Of a stretch of DNA of 64,000 bases, positions 19,235 through 27,802 are shown one piece after another. The DNA comes from an uncultured Bacteroides sp. Its GTDB lineage: Bacteria > Bacteroidota > Bacteroidia > Bacteroidales > Bacteroidaceae. How positions within the stretch are numbered: the first letter of the stretch is position 1; every line of letters begins with the position of its first letter. The DNA is taken from positions 1 through 64,000 of the forward strand of contig CAMTOQ010000011.1 in NCBI GenBank assembly GCA_947074205.1, written 5' to 3'. Below the pieces are notes generated by a model. The model saw only the letters and a program-made list of their open reading frames with translations. It had not been told where the DNA came from and ran no database searches. A program made the translations under genes and the position numbers.

Positions 19235-20815
19235 CTATTTATGCAGGTTGTTTATTGGTCTAGCCTTTGCTGCATTGGGAGCACGAATACGCAGTGTGCG
19301 CGCCAAAGTGGGTGCAATATGATCGACTGTAATTGGAGTAGCTATCTTCTCGGCTTCTATGTGATTGCCGAAAAAGATGATGGGCATCGGCACATATCCA
19401 TCTCTTACTATCTTGTTTTGTAGCGGATGGTTATCATCTACCACTTTCCAGCCCGGCTGACAGTAGATAAGAAGGTCGCCGGAACGTTTACGGTGATAGC
19501 CGTTGCGTATTAATTCAGTGTTGGGACGCCATGATCCCAATAGTATTTGATGCTCGGAATATGCTTCGTTTACGCCGCTAAACTGCATCAAGAACTCAGT
19601 AGCCTTTTCTTCTAACTCTTTTGCATTGATTTCCTTTTTCTCAATCAATTTGTGGTTGAGGTAGAGCTGTTGATTATAATATGCATCAACATACTTCCCT
19701 TCACCATAAATAGCCATCAAGTACATGTTGAGCAGACCGGCACAGCGGTTCAGATGGAAGGTGCCATCGGGTATGCGATAGATGCCTAAGTCTGTAGCAT
19801 CGGAATCTACATAACCGGTAGAGGTGATACAGAACAAAGCATTGTTCAACCCTACAGATTTGTCCACCATCTCTATGAGTTCGGCAATGGCTAGATCTAG
19901 TCTCACGTATACATCTTGTAGTTCCATGGCACACTCTTGCGTCGACTTGTTCATGTAGTTGCCGGCGTAGTAGGTAAGTGCCAATATGTCCGTGATGTTA
20001 TCTTTTCCTAGATTAGTATTCTCTAGCAATTGACCGGCTAGGCGATTAACCTCATCATTTACAAAAGGTGTAGTAAGAAAACGGCGGAAGCGGTTGTTGC
20101 GGTCATCATCCAATTTATATTTAAACGGAATATCGCGCCACTCGGGAAGATATTGGTATTTATCTGTAGAATAGCTGGGCGACCATGTCATGCCGCTAAT
20201 GCGCATGTCTAGCCCTTCGCGTTCGTTGATGCGATTGAGCCACCAAGGAAAATCTGAGTAGTAAGTGGTACCACACCACTTGCCATTGATAGTATTAATC
20301 CAATAGGCACCATCGGCACTATGTCCGGCCGATAGAATGGCAGCATCGCGATAAGGGGCAATGGCATAGACCAATCCCTTATTTCGTGTAGCTATTTTAA
20401 GTTCGTCGGTGATCGTAGATGTTAGCATTGCCACCGGTGAACTACTTTCATCGGTATAGTTGCCCAAATAGCTGGGATCATCTACACTGCTAATCGGTCT
20501 GAGGGTTGTGGGATCCATCCATCTGTTGGCAATAATGCCATGAAGCGAAGGTGTAGCTCCGGTGTAAATAGAAGCCACTGCCGATGAACGATCTACGTTG
20601 TCGAACGAAAAAGAAGCATTCTGATATACCCTGCCATCTTTCCACAAGCGTTTGAAGCCTCTCTCGCCATAAAGAGGCGAAAAGTTCTCCAAGTAGTCAG
20701 TTCGTAGCTGGTCGATGGTTACCGTAATCACTATTTTAGGCGCCTCAGGTTGTGGCTGGGCATGAAGTGTATTGATAGTAAGTACGGTAAATATGGAAGT
20801 TAATATTCCTTTCAT
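19235..20815 (-). CDS. alkaline-phosphatase-superfamily protein, probably catalytically dead
   Basis: 526 residues with a signal peptide (to about HAQ20), so it acts in the periplasm. The fold pattern is that of PafA-type type I phosphodiesterase/phosphatases: VTVTIDQLRTDYL with Asp35, ASIYTGATPSLHGIIANRW, and VDHIAPTLA near the C-terminus. By alignment from memory, the nucleophile Thr is replaced around Arg76-Ser77. The Asp/His zinc pair (DYxGH in active members) reads NYMNK at 286-290, the second pair (DHG) reads TSTGY at 331-335, and the late HVP motif is missing. It overlaps lnb by 4 bases and precedes secA, so a binding or assembly role in the envelope is more likely than hydrolysis. Confidence 0.75.
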   Translation of the reverse strand: MKGILTSIFTVLTINTLHAQPQPEAPKIVITVTIDQLRTDYLENFSPLYGERGFKRLWKDGRVYQNASFSFDNVDRSSAVASIYTGATPSLHGIIANRWMDPTTLRPISSVDDPSYLGNYTDESSSPVAMLTSTITDELKIATRNKGLVYAIAPYRDAAILSAGHSADGAYWINTINGKWCGTTYYSDFPWWLNRINEREGLDMRISGMTWSPSYSTDKYQYLPEWRDIPFKYKLDDDRNNRFRRFLTTPFVNDEVNRLAGQLLENTNLGKDNITDILALTYYAGNYMNKSTQECAMELQDVYVRLDLAIAELIEMVDKSVGLNNALFCITSTGYVDSDATDLGIYRIPDGTFHLNRCAGLLNMYLMAIYGEGKYVDAYYNQQLYLNHKLIEKKEINAKELEEKATEFLMQFSGVNEAYSEHQILLGSWRPNTELIRNGYHRKRSGDLLIYCQPGWKVVDDNHPLQNKIVRDGYVPMPIIFFGNHIEAEKIATPITVDHIAPTLARTLRIRAPNAAKARPINNLHK

Positions 20816-22032
20816 TCTTTCTTTTTATGTGTCAATATCAGATTGCTTACACAACGTATTAGCAAACAGAGTGCCAAAGGTACGACAGCAAAATCAAATC
20901 TTTGTGGTATGAGGGGAAAAAGGGCTATAAAAAGTGTTAAAACAGCGGCGTTTAACACTAGATACCAGCATCTTTTCTTTTTGCGTACATCGTGAATGAT
21001 GAGTGGCAAGAAGATGAGTTGCCCGGGGTGGAACACTAGGAGGAGATAATTGGAACTTACGGCAGGATGTTCTGACAAGATAGCGAGGAAGGCTAAAATG
21101 CACCCTGCAATACCTGCAAGTCCGAAAACTATTAGGTCTATGCCCCATAATCCTTTCTTTTTTAGGATGCCATATAGTGTTGCTGCAAGTATGACCGCAA
21201 AGAGTAGCCAAAAGGTGAGCAGAGGACTCATTTTTGCTCCAATCTTTTCAAGGGTTGATTCCTCATCTGGAGCTGTTCCGCTGTTTACAATTATTTGTGT
21301 GTCTTGTACTATATTGCGTGTCGAATCATTGTCAATTATTTGTCCGTTACCATATGCGTCTTCCAAGAAAAAGGGGATAAACATCATCTGTCTTTCGGTG
21401 ATGGGTTGGTCGGCTTCGCTGCCAATGCAGAAGTCAATACCAAAACGTCCCCATAGAGCTTCAGGGGTGTATTGGTGTATCAGTTCGCGAAAAGATATTT
21501 TCTCTCCGTTTTCCAAAAGTGGAGCGTATTTTACAGTCCCCTCTATGCTCTCTTCGATGATGTCGCGAGGGCGTGTGGCGCAATTGTCGTAAAAGAAATT
21601 GTATCTGTAGACTCTGTTCTCGGGCAAACTATTCTCTTGTAATAATGCCACGAGTTTTCGCTTTTCATCTGCTGTGAGATTAAGGGTTTGTTGTCTTACT
21701 TCTCTTCCGAAATATTCGTACTCGTATCTGAAGTGGTCGAATGGTTGTATGCCAAGCTGATAGTCTGTTTCTCCTAATGCAAAACGCAATATGAAATTGG
21801 GTGTATTGAAGCTGAAAAGTCCGTAATTAAATACGGCATCTATATTTCTTTCGGGGTTCTCATAGCGGATAGCTGTGTGTCCAAAAAGAGAGTAGATGGG
21901 CGTGCCAGGTGCACATGTCAATAGGCTGATGCGAATGGAATCTTGTTTTTGTTCCTCAAAAGCTTTAACTGGCGAACTGACGGTGATGAGAAGTAGAAAA
22001 AATGTGATATATATAAATATGGTATTCCTCAT
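20812..22032 (-). CDS. lnb: lipoprotein N-acyltransferase Lnb-type (DUF4105)
   Basis: 406 residues. A signal peptide is followed by a periplasmic DUF4105 domain (about residues 30-200) and five C-terminal transmembrane helices (about 265-400). The conserved His in LFGHTAIRY and Cys in FFYDNCATRPRDII are the expected catalytic pair of this cysteine-peptidase-like domain. DUF4105 proteins of Bacteroides have been described as Lnb, which adds the third acyl chain to the N-terminal cysteine of lipoproteins; I apply that from family knowledge. It is first in an operon with the phosphatase-like protein and secA, which fits a shared role in export and lipoprotein maturation. Confidence 0.75.
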   Translation of the reverse strand: MRNTIFIYITFFLLLITVSSPVKAFEEQKQDSIRISLLTCAPGTPIYSLFGHTAIRYENPERNIDAVFNYGLFSFNTPNFILRFALGETDYQLGIQPFDHFRYEYEYFGREVRQQTLNLTADEKRKLVALLQENSLPENRVYRYNFFYDNCATRPRDIIEESIEGTVKYAPLLENGEKISFRELIHQYTPEALWGRFGIDFCIGSEADQPITERQMMFIPFFLEDAYGNGQIIDNDSTRNIVQDTQIIVNSGTAPDEESTLEKIGAKMSPLLTFWLLFAVILAATLYGILKKKGLWGIDLIVFGLAGIAGCILAFLAILSEHPAVSSNYLLLVFHPGQLIFLPLIIHDVRKKKRCWYLVLNAAVLTLFIALFPLIPQRFDFAVVPLALCLLIRCVSNLILTHKKKE

Positions 22033-22082
22033 TTATGCTGATTAAGTAGGTGAGTGATAGGTAATAGTTATCTATGTGTTGG

Positions 22083-22090
22083 CAAATATA
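22083..22090 (-). promoter_or_regulatory. -7 box for lnb-secA operon
   Basis: TATATTTG on the minus strand matches TAnnTTTG, 51 bases before the lnb start. No good -33 element is seen. Confidence 0.5.
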
Positions 22091-22176
22091 CCAACAATTT
22101 TGTTCTTCTGCCTTGTGTCTTGCTACTTTTATATATTGGTAGGGGTGTTCCATTTATTTATCCCACTTAGTTGGGT

Positions 22177-22286
22177 TGCTGGGTAGCCCTATTTAGTGCA
22201 GTACATAGCCCTATGGACTGCAGTGGGTAGCTGTTCGTACTACAGTACATAGCCCTCTGTACTAAATCGAATAGGGTTGCTCACTT
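22177..22286. repeat. 22-base modular repeat element, copy 2 (four units plus a degenerate fifth)
   Basis: Exact 22-base period. Unit 22177: tgctggg, TAGCCCTA, tttagtg. Unit 22199: cagtaca, TAGCCCTA, tggactg. Unit 22221: cagtggg, TAGCTGTT, cgtacta. Unit 22243: cagtaca, TAGCCCTC, tgtacta. A weaker fifth unit at 22265 reads aatcgaa, TAGGGTTG, ctcactt. The core matches the other copies but the arms use a different word pair, AGTACA with TGTACT, so this is a subfamily. Unit 22243 is a self-contained hairpin, and CCCTATT (22188-22194) pairs with AATAGGG (22270-22276) at the ends. It lies between the divergent promoters of lnb and coaX. Nothing else is visible in this 341-base gap apart from the promoters. 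Confidence 0.8.
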
Positions 22287-22320
22287 TGTGTTGTTGTTTT
22301 CTTTTTAAACTCAATGCTAG

Positions 22321-22349
22321 TTGGTATTGTATATTTATCGCTATCTTTG
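22321..22349 (+). promoter_or_regulatory. coaX promoter
   Basis: TTGG at 22321-22324 and TATCTTTG at 22342-22349 (exact -7 match) are separated by 18 bases. The start codon follows 24 bases later. Confidence 0.6.
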
Positions 22350-22373
22350 TAGGCATAATATAGATTTGTTGAG

Positions 22374-23108
22374 ATGAATTTAGTTATTGATATAGGTAAT
22401 ACTGTTGTGAAGATTGCTGTGTTCGGGGTTGACGAACAGATGATAGAAGTCGTTTATGCTTCTACCGAGATTAACCATGAATGGCGTGATTTTATTAGTA
22501 AATTCCCTATTGATAAAGCTATAGTCTCTAGTGTAATTGCTCTACCTGCAGCAATGTTAAACTATTTGTCTTCTTTGTCTATTCCTGTATTATATATGAA
22601 TGCGGAGACGACTGTGCCTATAGTCAATCTATATAAAACTCCAAAAACCTTGGGGTGTGATAGGTTAGCAGCGGTGGTAGGTGCAAATTTTATTTGTCCA
22701 GGCAATAATCTGCTGGTGATAGACGCTGGCACATGTATTACCTATGATTTTATTGATAGCGATGGACGCTATCATGGTGGGAATATATCTCCCGGTTTAG
22801 ATATGCGTTTCAAGGCTTTGCATCACTTCACTGGTAAGCTTCCTATGTTAGATACTGTGGAAGAAACTCTGCCTTTAGGGCAAGATACAACTAGCGCGAT
22901 TCGTGCTGGAGTGTGGCGAGGCATCGAATATGAAATAGATGGATACATACGGCAATTGACCCGTAAATATTCCAATCTTTTTATATTTTTAACGGGGGGT
23001 AATGCTTTTTCTTTTGATGATAGCGTAAAAAGTATCATCTTTGCAGATAGATTTTTAGTGCTGAAAGGATTAAATCGAATTTTAAACTTTAATAATGGTA
23101 GTATTTAG
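22374..23108 (+). CDS. coaX: type III pantothenate kinase
   Basis: Phosphorylates pantothenate in the first step of coenzyme A synthesis. The 244-residue product has the ASKHA-fold signatures: phosphate-1 loop IDIGNTVVKIAVF at the N-terminus, LGCDRLAAVVGA near residue 98, VIDAGTCITYDF near 120 and GGNISPGLDMR near 139. The length is normal for CoaX. Its 3' end overlaps the next gene by 14 bases, so the two are translationally coupled. It leads a plus-strand run of envelope genes up to 27.7 kb. Confidence 0.94.
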   Translation: MNLVIDIGNTVVKIAVFGVDEQMIEVVYASTEINHEWRDFISKFPIDKAIVSSVIALPAAMLNYLSSLSIPVLYMNAETTVPIVNLYKTPKTLGCDRLAAVVGANFICPGNNLLVIDAGTCITYDFIDSDGRYHGGNISPGLDMRFKALHHFTGKLPMLDTVEETLPLGQDTTSAIRAGVWRGIEYEIDGYIRQLTRKYSNLFIFLTGGNAFSFDDSVKSIIFADRFLVLKGLNRILNFNNGSI

Positions 23109-24360
23109 ACAGACACTTTGCGCTTTGATGCTAATCTTTTTTACGGGTGTTGCGTGGGCGCAAAACAACACAAACTCTCCTTACACACGCTATGGTTATG
23201 GTGATTTATCTAATCAAAGTTTCGGTAACAGTAGAGCGATGGGTGGGGTAGCTTATGGTTTGCGTAGTAGCTACCAGATTAATCCCGTTAATCCGGCATC
23301 TTATACAGCTGTTGACTCATTAACCTTTCTTTTCGAGGGTGGAGTTAGTATGCAAAACGATAACATGAGCGATGGAATTGTAAAACTAAATGTGAAAAAC
23401 TCCAGCTTGGATTATATTGCATTGCAATTTCGTCTCTTCAAGAAGTTGGCCTTTACAGGTGGACTATTGCCTTATTCTAATGTAGGATATAATGTAGCTC
23501 AAACCTTTGATAAGACTTCATCATCGCCAGCTTATACAAAACAAGTATCTGGTGAAGGTGGTATTCATCAAGCATTTGTGGGTTTTGGTTATAAGGTATT
23601 AGATAATCTTTCGATAGGTATTAACGGTTCGTTTATGTGGGGCGATATCGCACGTTCTTTGGTGATGATTTACCCTTCTTACCCTTCGGTATCTGGATCT
23701 GGAACTACAACTCCATCATATACAGAATATACTAATACGCAAGTGCGTTCTTATAAACTTGATTTTGGTATTCAGTATACTCAACCGATTGGAGAGAAAC
23801 ATAAAGTGACTTTGGGTGCAGTGTTCTCGCCGGGTCATAGCTTGAACAATACGAGTTATATTCAAACTGCTACGAGTGTAATTAATAAAACAGATACTGT
23901 TGCTACATTCGAAATTCCTGATACTTACGGAGCCGGTTTGACTTATATTTACGATGATCGTATCACAGTGGGTGTCGATTACACTTATCAAAACTGGGGT
24001 GATGTGACTTACTTTAACCAGAAAAATGCTTTCTGTGATCGTACGAAGATATCGTTAGGTGCCGAATATCTACCATCTCGCAACGCTAAATCTTACTTTG
24101 GATTAGTGCGCTATAGAGTAGGGGGATATTATAGCACCCCTTACTATAAAGCTGAAAATGGCGAACGTGCCTCTAGAGAATTTGGTGTAACAGCCGGTTT
24201 GGGATTGCCTGTTCCTCGCTCTCGTTCTATGGTAAGTATCACAGGACAGTTTGTTCGTGTTAAGGGTCTACAGCCTGGTATGGTAAGCGAAAATGTATTG
24301 AAACTTAGCGTAGGGGTGACATTCAATGAAATTTGGTTCTTCAAACGCAAAGTTGATTAA
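23095..24360 (+). CDS. outer-membrane beta-barrel protein
   Basis: 421 residues. The start at 23095 overlaps coaX and yields a clean signal peptide (MVVFRQTLCALMLIFFTGVA, cut near AWAQ). The mature part opens NSPYTRYGYGDLSNQ, a motif I know from Bacteroidota outer-membrane proteins related to the long-chain fatty acid transporter type. It continues as alternating amphipathic strands and ends LSVGVTFNEIWFFKRKVD, with an aromatic near the C-terminus as in barrels. The substrate is unknown. Its position before a TPR protein and lptC suggests an outer-membrane biogenesis cluster. Confidence 0.7.
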   Translation: MVVFRQTLCALMLIFFTGVAWAQNNTNSPYTRYGYGDLSNQSFGNSRAMGGVAYGLRSSYQINPVNPASYTAVDSLTFLFEGGVSMQNDNMSDGIVKLNVKNSSLDYIALQFRLFKKLAFTGGLLPYSNVGYNVAQTFDKTSSSPAYTKQVSGEGGIHQAFVGFGYKVLDNLSIGINGSFMWGDIARSLVMIYPSYPSVSGSGTTTPSYTEYTNTQVRSYKLDFGIQYTQPIGEKHKVTLGAVFSPGHSLNNTSYIQTATSVINKTDTVATFEIPDTYGAGLTYIYDDRITVGVDYTYQNWGDVTYFNQKNAFCDRTKISLGAEYLPSRNAKSYFGLVRYRVGGYYSTPYYKAENGERASREFGVTAGLGLPVPRSRSMVSITGQFVRVKGLQPGMVSENVLKLSVGVTFNEIWFFKRKVD

Positions 24361-24419
24361 TGAACTGAATGACAATTATAGATAGACTATTTTATAAATA
24401 AACTAAATAGAAATATACA

Positions 24420-25739
24420 ATGAAGATTAGAATGTTTTTAGCCGCAGTTGCCTTGATGGGTAGTGCAGGTGTGGCGATGGCTCAAAACAATGATTGTAAT
24501 GCAAATATTAGTGTTGCGAGTGAGGCCGTAAAGGTGGGCAACTTTAAGGATGCTTATGGTCCATGGAAGATGGTACTAGAAAACTGTCCAACGTTGCGTT
24601 ACTATCTTTATCGTGATGGTTTTGCTATTTTGAAGAACTTCTTGGAAACTAACAAGAACAACCCTGAAGAATATCAAAAATACTTCAACGAATTGATGGA
24701 TCTACACGATACACGTATCAAGTACATCCCTGAGTTTTTGGCAAAAGGAACTAAAGTTCTTTCTACTGATGCAGCTCTTGGTGGCAAGGCGCTTGACTAT
24801 ATTCAATATGCACCTAAGATGGACCCAAGCCAAGCATATACTTGGTTGAAGCAATCTTTGGATGCAGAGCAAAGTAACTCTTCTGCTAACGTAATGTTCT
24901 ACTATCTTGATATGTCATCAAGAAAGCTACGTCAAGACGAAAAGCATAAAGAGCAATTTATCAATGACTACCTTTTGAGTGCTGAGTTGGCTGATCAAGC
25001 TATCGCTGCTGAAACAAAAGAAAACGTGAAAGCGGGTTTGCAAACTGTAAGAACTAACATGGATGGTTTGTTTATTAACAGTGGTGCAGCAACTTGTGAA
25101 TCACTACAAGAAATTTATGCTCCTAAAGTAGAAGAAAGCCAAAACGATATTGCTGCATTGAAGGATATTATCCGTATCATGGCAATTATGGGTTGTCGCG
25201 AAAGCGAAGCTTATTTGCAAGCTTCTCTTTATGCTTACCGCATCGAGCCAAGTGTTGATGCTGCTATCGGTTGTGCTGCTTCTGCCTTCAAAAAAGGTGA
25301 TATCAATGGTTCTGTGAAGTTCTTCGATGAAGCTATCGAACTAGAAAACGACGCAGTAAAGAAAGCAGATATTGCTTATAAAGCTGCTGTAGTGTTAGCT
25401 TCAGACAAACGTTTGGGTGCTGCTCGTACTTATGCTAATAAAGCTATCAGCTTCAATCCTAACTATGGTCAACCTTACATTTTGATTGCATCTCTATATG
25501 CAGGTAACTACAAATGGAGCGATGAGCCAGCTTTGAACAAATGTACTTTCTTTGTTGCTATCGACAAATTGCAACGTGCTAAAGCTGTGGATTCAAGCGT
25601 AACAGAAGAAGCAAACAGACTTATCAACTCGTACAAAGCTTACACTCCAGAAGCTAAAGACCTATTTATGTTGGGTTATAAAGCAGGTGACAACATCACT
25701 GTTGGTGGCTGGATTGGTGAGACTACTACTATTCGATAA
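24420..25739 (+). CDS. exported TPR-repeat protein
   Basis: 439 residues. The signal peptide (MKIRMFLAAVALMGSAGVAMAQ) is followed by helical repeats with TPR character, clearest at about residues 280-370 (AASAFKKGDINGSVKFFDEAIEL and AARTYANKAISFNPNYGQPYILIASLYA). Two Cys residues, near the N-terminus in NNDCNANI and LENCP, could form a disulfide. Codon choice resembles that of rpsA, so expression is probably high. It lies 59 bases after the barrel gene and 5 bases before lptC, in one operon. It is likely a periplasmic scaffold; its partner is unknown. Confidence 0.7.
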   Translation: MKIRMFLAAVALMGSAGVAMAQNNDCNANISVASEAVKVGNFKDAYGPWKMVLENCPTLRYYLYRDGFAILKNFLETNKNNPEEYQKYFNELMDLHDTRIKYIPEFLAKGTKVLSTDAALGGKALDYIQYAPKMDPSQAYTWLKQSLDAEQSNSSANVMFYYLDMSSRKLRQDEKHKEQFINDYLLSAELADQAIAAETKENVKAGLQTVRTNMDGLFINSGAATCESLQEIYAPKVEESQNDIAALKDIIRIMAIMGCRESEAYLQASLYAYRIEPSVDAAIGCAASAFKKGDINGSVKFFDEAIELENDAVKKADIAYKAAVVLASDKRLGAARTYANKAISFNPNYGQPYILIASLYAGNYKWSDEPALNKCTFFVAIDKLQRAKAVDSSVTEEANRLINSYKAYTPEAKDLFMLGYKAGDNITVGGWIGETTTIR

Positions 25740-25744
25740 ATTAT

Positions 25745-26425
25745 ATGTCAGTAGAGCAGAAAAGCTTATCAAACTATACAAATATGAGCATAGCAGTTGT
25801 CTTTGGGGCAATTGCTATGCTCATATTGTTTGCATCTTGCGGAAAGAATAACAAGTATACTGGGGAAGCCATTCTTGAACGTGACTCTATGCCCTCAATG
25901 GTAACTCATGATGTGGAAACCTTTATTTCGGACTCCGGTATAGTGCGCTATCGTGTTTTAGCCGATGAATGGTCCATTTTCGACCGCAAGAATCCTCCAC
26001 ATTGGGCCTTTGAAAAAGGGATGTATATGGAGCAGTTTGATTCGCTTCACAACGTAGAAGCAAGTATCAAATCGGATACAGCTTATTATTACGATCGAAA
26101 GAAACTCTGGAAATTAGTAGGGAATGTGGAAATAGAGAATCACAATGGCGAACGTTTCACTACAGAGCTGCTTTACTGGAATCAAGTAACAGAACGTGTT
26201 TATTCTGATAAATTTATCCGAATAGTTCAACCTGATAGAATTATTGAGGGTGAGGGATTCGACTCTAACCAGCAATTTACTGCCTATCAGATTCACAGCA
26301 TAAAGGGTGTTTTTTATGTTGACGAAGAGCAGACCCAAGCCGCTCCTCCGATGCAAGATACCTTAAATAATGATACCTTAAAAACGAATACGGTTGTGCC
26401 GATGACCGAAATAAACGAAAACTAA
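25745..26425 (+). CDS. lptC: LPS export protein LptC
   Basis: 226 residues. The N-terminal hydrophobic segment (about 13-31) ends in FASC with Cys32, a possible lipobox, so the protein may be either lipid-anchored or held by a single helix. The body matches the LptC/OstA-like beta-jellyroll: ERDSMPSMVTHDVETFISDSGIVRYRV, then KKLWKLVGNVEIENHNGERF and YWNQVTERVYSD. LptC receives LPS from the LptBFG transporter and passes it to LptA. The stop codon shares a base with the start of the next gene. The E. coli-type partner lptA/lptB is not nearby; lptE is 8 kb downstream. Confidence 0.85.
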   Translation: MSVEQKSLSNYTNMSIAVVFGAIAMLILFASCGKNNKYTGEAILERDSMPSMVTHDVETFISDSGIVRYRVLADEWSIFDRKNPPHWAFEKGMYMEQFDSLHNVEASIKSDTAYYYDRKKLWKLVGNVEIENHNGERFTTELLYWNQVTERVYSDKFIRIVQPDRIIEGEGFDSNQQFTAYQIHSIKGVFYVDEEQTQAAPPMQDTLNNDTLKTNTVVPMTEINEN

Positions 26426-27678
26426 TGATATACGCATACCTTCTAATAACTATGGCTTTTTCGGCCTTCTTCTCCGGAGTCGAGATTGCATTCGTCTCAG
26501 TGGATAAGTTGCGCTTTGAAGTCAATCGTAAGAATGGTATATCTTCGCGTGTTTTATCTCTGTTTTTTAAAGACCCCAATAACTTTATCTCTACAATGCT
26601 TGTAGGGAATAATATTGCCTTGGTTATTTACGGTATATTGATGGCCGAGATCATCGCCAAAAGCTTTCTTTACCATTTCATCCCAGAAGGTTTTTTGATG
26701 GTATTGACTCAAACCATTCTTTCTACTTTGGTTATATTGGTGACAGGGGAGTTTTTACCTAAAACGTTGTTTAAGATTAACCCTAATCTTATACTCAATG
26801 TCTTTGCTGTTCCTTTATTTTTGTTCTACATTTTACTTTATCCTTTCTCGAAGTTCACATCGCTGATAGCCTATTTCTTTTTGCGCGTCTTCGGTATGAA
26901 AATAAATAAAGACGCCTCGGCTAAGGCTTTTACCAAGGTCGATTTGGACTATTTCCTTCAAGACAGTATAGATAACGCCGAGAAGAAAGAAGAGATAGAT
27001 ACAGAAGTTCAGATTTTTCATAATGCCTTAGACTTTTCAACGATTAAAATTCGCGACTGTATAGTGCCTCGTACCGAGGTTGTTGCGGTAGATATAGCTA
27101 CTTCAATAAGTGAGCTTAAAAGCCGTTTTATTGAGTCGGGCAACTCGAAGATTATCGTTTATGATGGTAGTATCGACAATATAATTGGCTATATTCATTC
27201 GTCAGAGTTGTTTCACTATCCTACCAACTGGAACGAATGTGTAAAAGAAGTACCGATAGTGCCCGAAACCATGTCAGCTTATAAGCTGATGAAGCTTTTT
27301 ATGCAGCAAAAGAAAACTATTGCTGTTGTTGTAGATGAGTTTGGCGGTACCGCAGGTATTGTTTCTTTGGAAGACTTAATGGAAGAAATTTTTGGCGATA
27401 TTGAAGACGAACATGACAATGTAAACTATATTTGCAAGAAGATTTCAGATACAGAATTTGTGCTATCAGCACGACTCGAGATCGAGAAAGTCAATGAAAT
27501 GTTTGACCTCGAACTACCAGAATCTGATGAGTATATCACCGTAGGTGGACTCATCTTGAATCACTATCAGAGCTTCCCTAAATTGCACGAAGTAGTAAAG
27601 GTTGACAACTACCAATTTAAGATAATCAAGGCTTCTCCGACTAAAATCGAATTAGTTCGCTTGAAAATTATTGAATAA
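26425..27678 (+). CDS. CNNM/CorC-type transporter-associated protein with CBS domains
   Basis: 417 residues. An N-terminal CNNM domain (transmembrane segments within residues 1-145; AFFSGVEIAFVSVDKLR is the signature) is followed by two CBS domains (about 205-325, with IRDCIVPRTEVVAVD and KTIAVVVDEFGGTAGIVSLEDLMEEIFGDIEDEHD). A CorC/HlyC domain ends the protein. Family members are linked to Mg or Co efflux and, in gliding Bacteroidota, to GldE; I cannot choose between them. It overlaps lptC by one base. Confidence 0.85.
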   Translation: MIYAYLLITMAFSAFFSGVEIAFVSVDKLRFEVNRKNGISSRVLSLFFKDPNNFISTMLVGNNIALVIYGILMAEIIAKSFLYHFIPEGFLMVLTQTILSTLVILVTGEFLPKTLFKINPNLILNVFAVPLFLFYILLYPFSKFTSLIAYFFLRVFGMKINKDASAKAFTKVDLDYFLQDSIDNAEKKEEIDTEVQIFHNALDFSTIKIRDCIVPRTEVVAVDIATSISELKSRFIESGNSKIIVYDGSIDNIIGYIHSSELFHYPTNWNECVKEVPIVPETMSAYKLMKLFMQQKKTIAVVVDEFGGTAGIVSLEDLMEEIFGDIEDEHDNVNYICKKISDTEFVLSARLEIEKVNEMFDLELPESDEYITVGGLILNHYQSFPKLHEVVKVDNYQFKIIKASPTKIELVRLKIIE

Positions 27679-27734
27679 ATAGCTGATTACCTCTTTTTTT
27701 TGTATCGCGCACAAGTGTTTATTCGCATTTTTTG

Positions 27735-27742
27735 TATCTTCG
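27735..27742 (+). promoter_or_regulatory. possible -7 box for the PpiD-like gene
   Basis: TATCTTCG differs from TAnnTTTG at one position. It lies in a 124-base gap, 60 bases before the start codon. Confidence 0.35.
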
Positions 27743-27802
27743 TGCGCTCAAATATGTGAAATACAAAATAATAATAAACAAATAAAACTTTATTAACTAA
27801 AA

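Noticed and set aside
26425..27678. Naming the CNNM/CBS protein gldE
   Set aside because: The gliding GldE belongs to this family, but no other gld genes are adjacent and I cannot separate it from ion-efflux paralogues.
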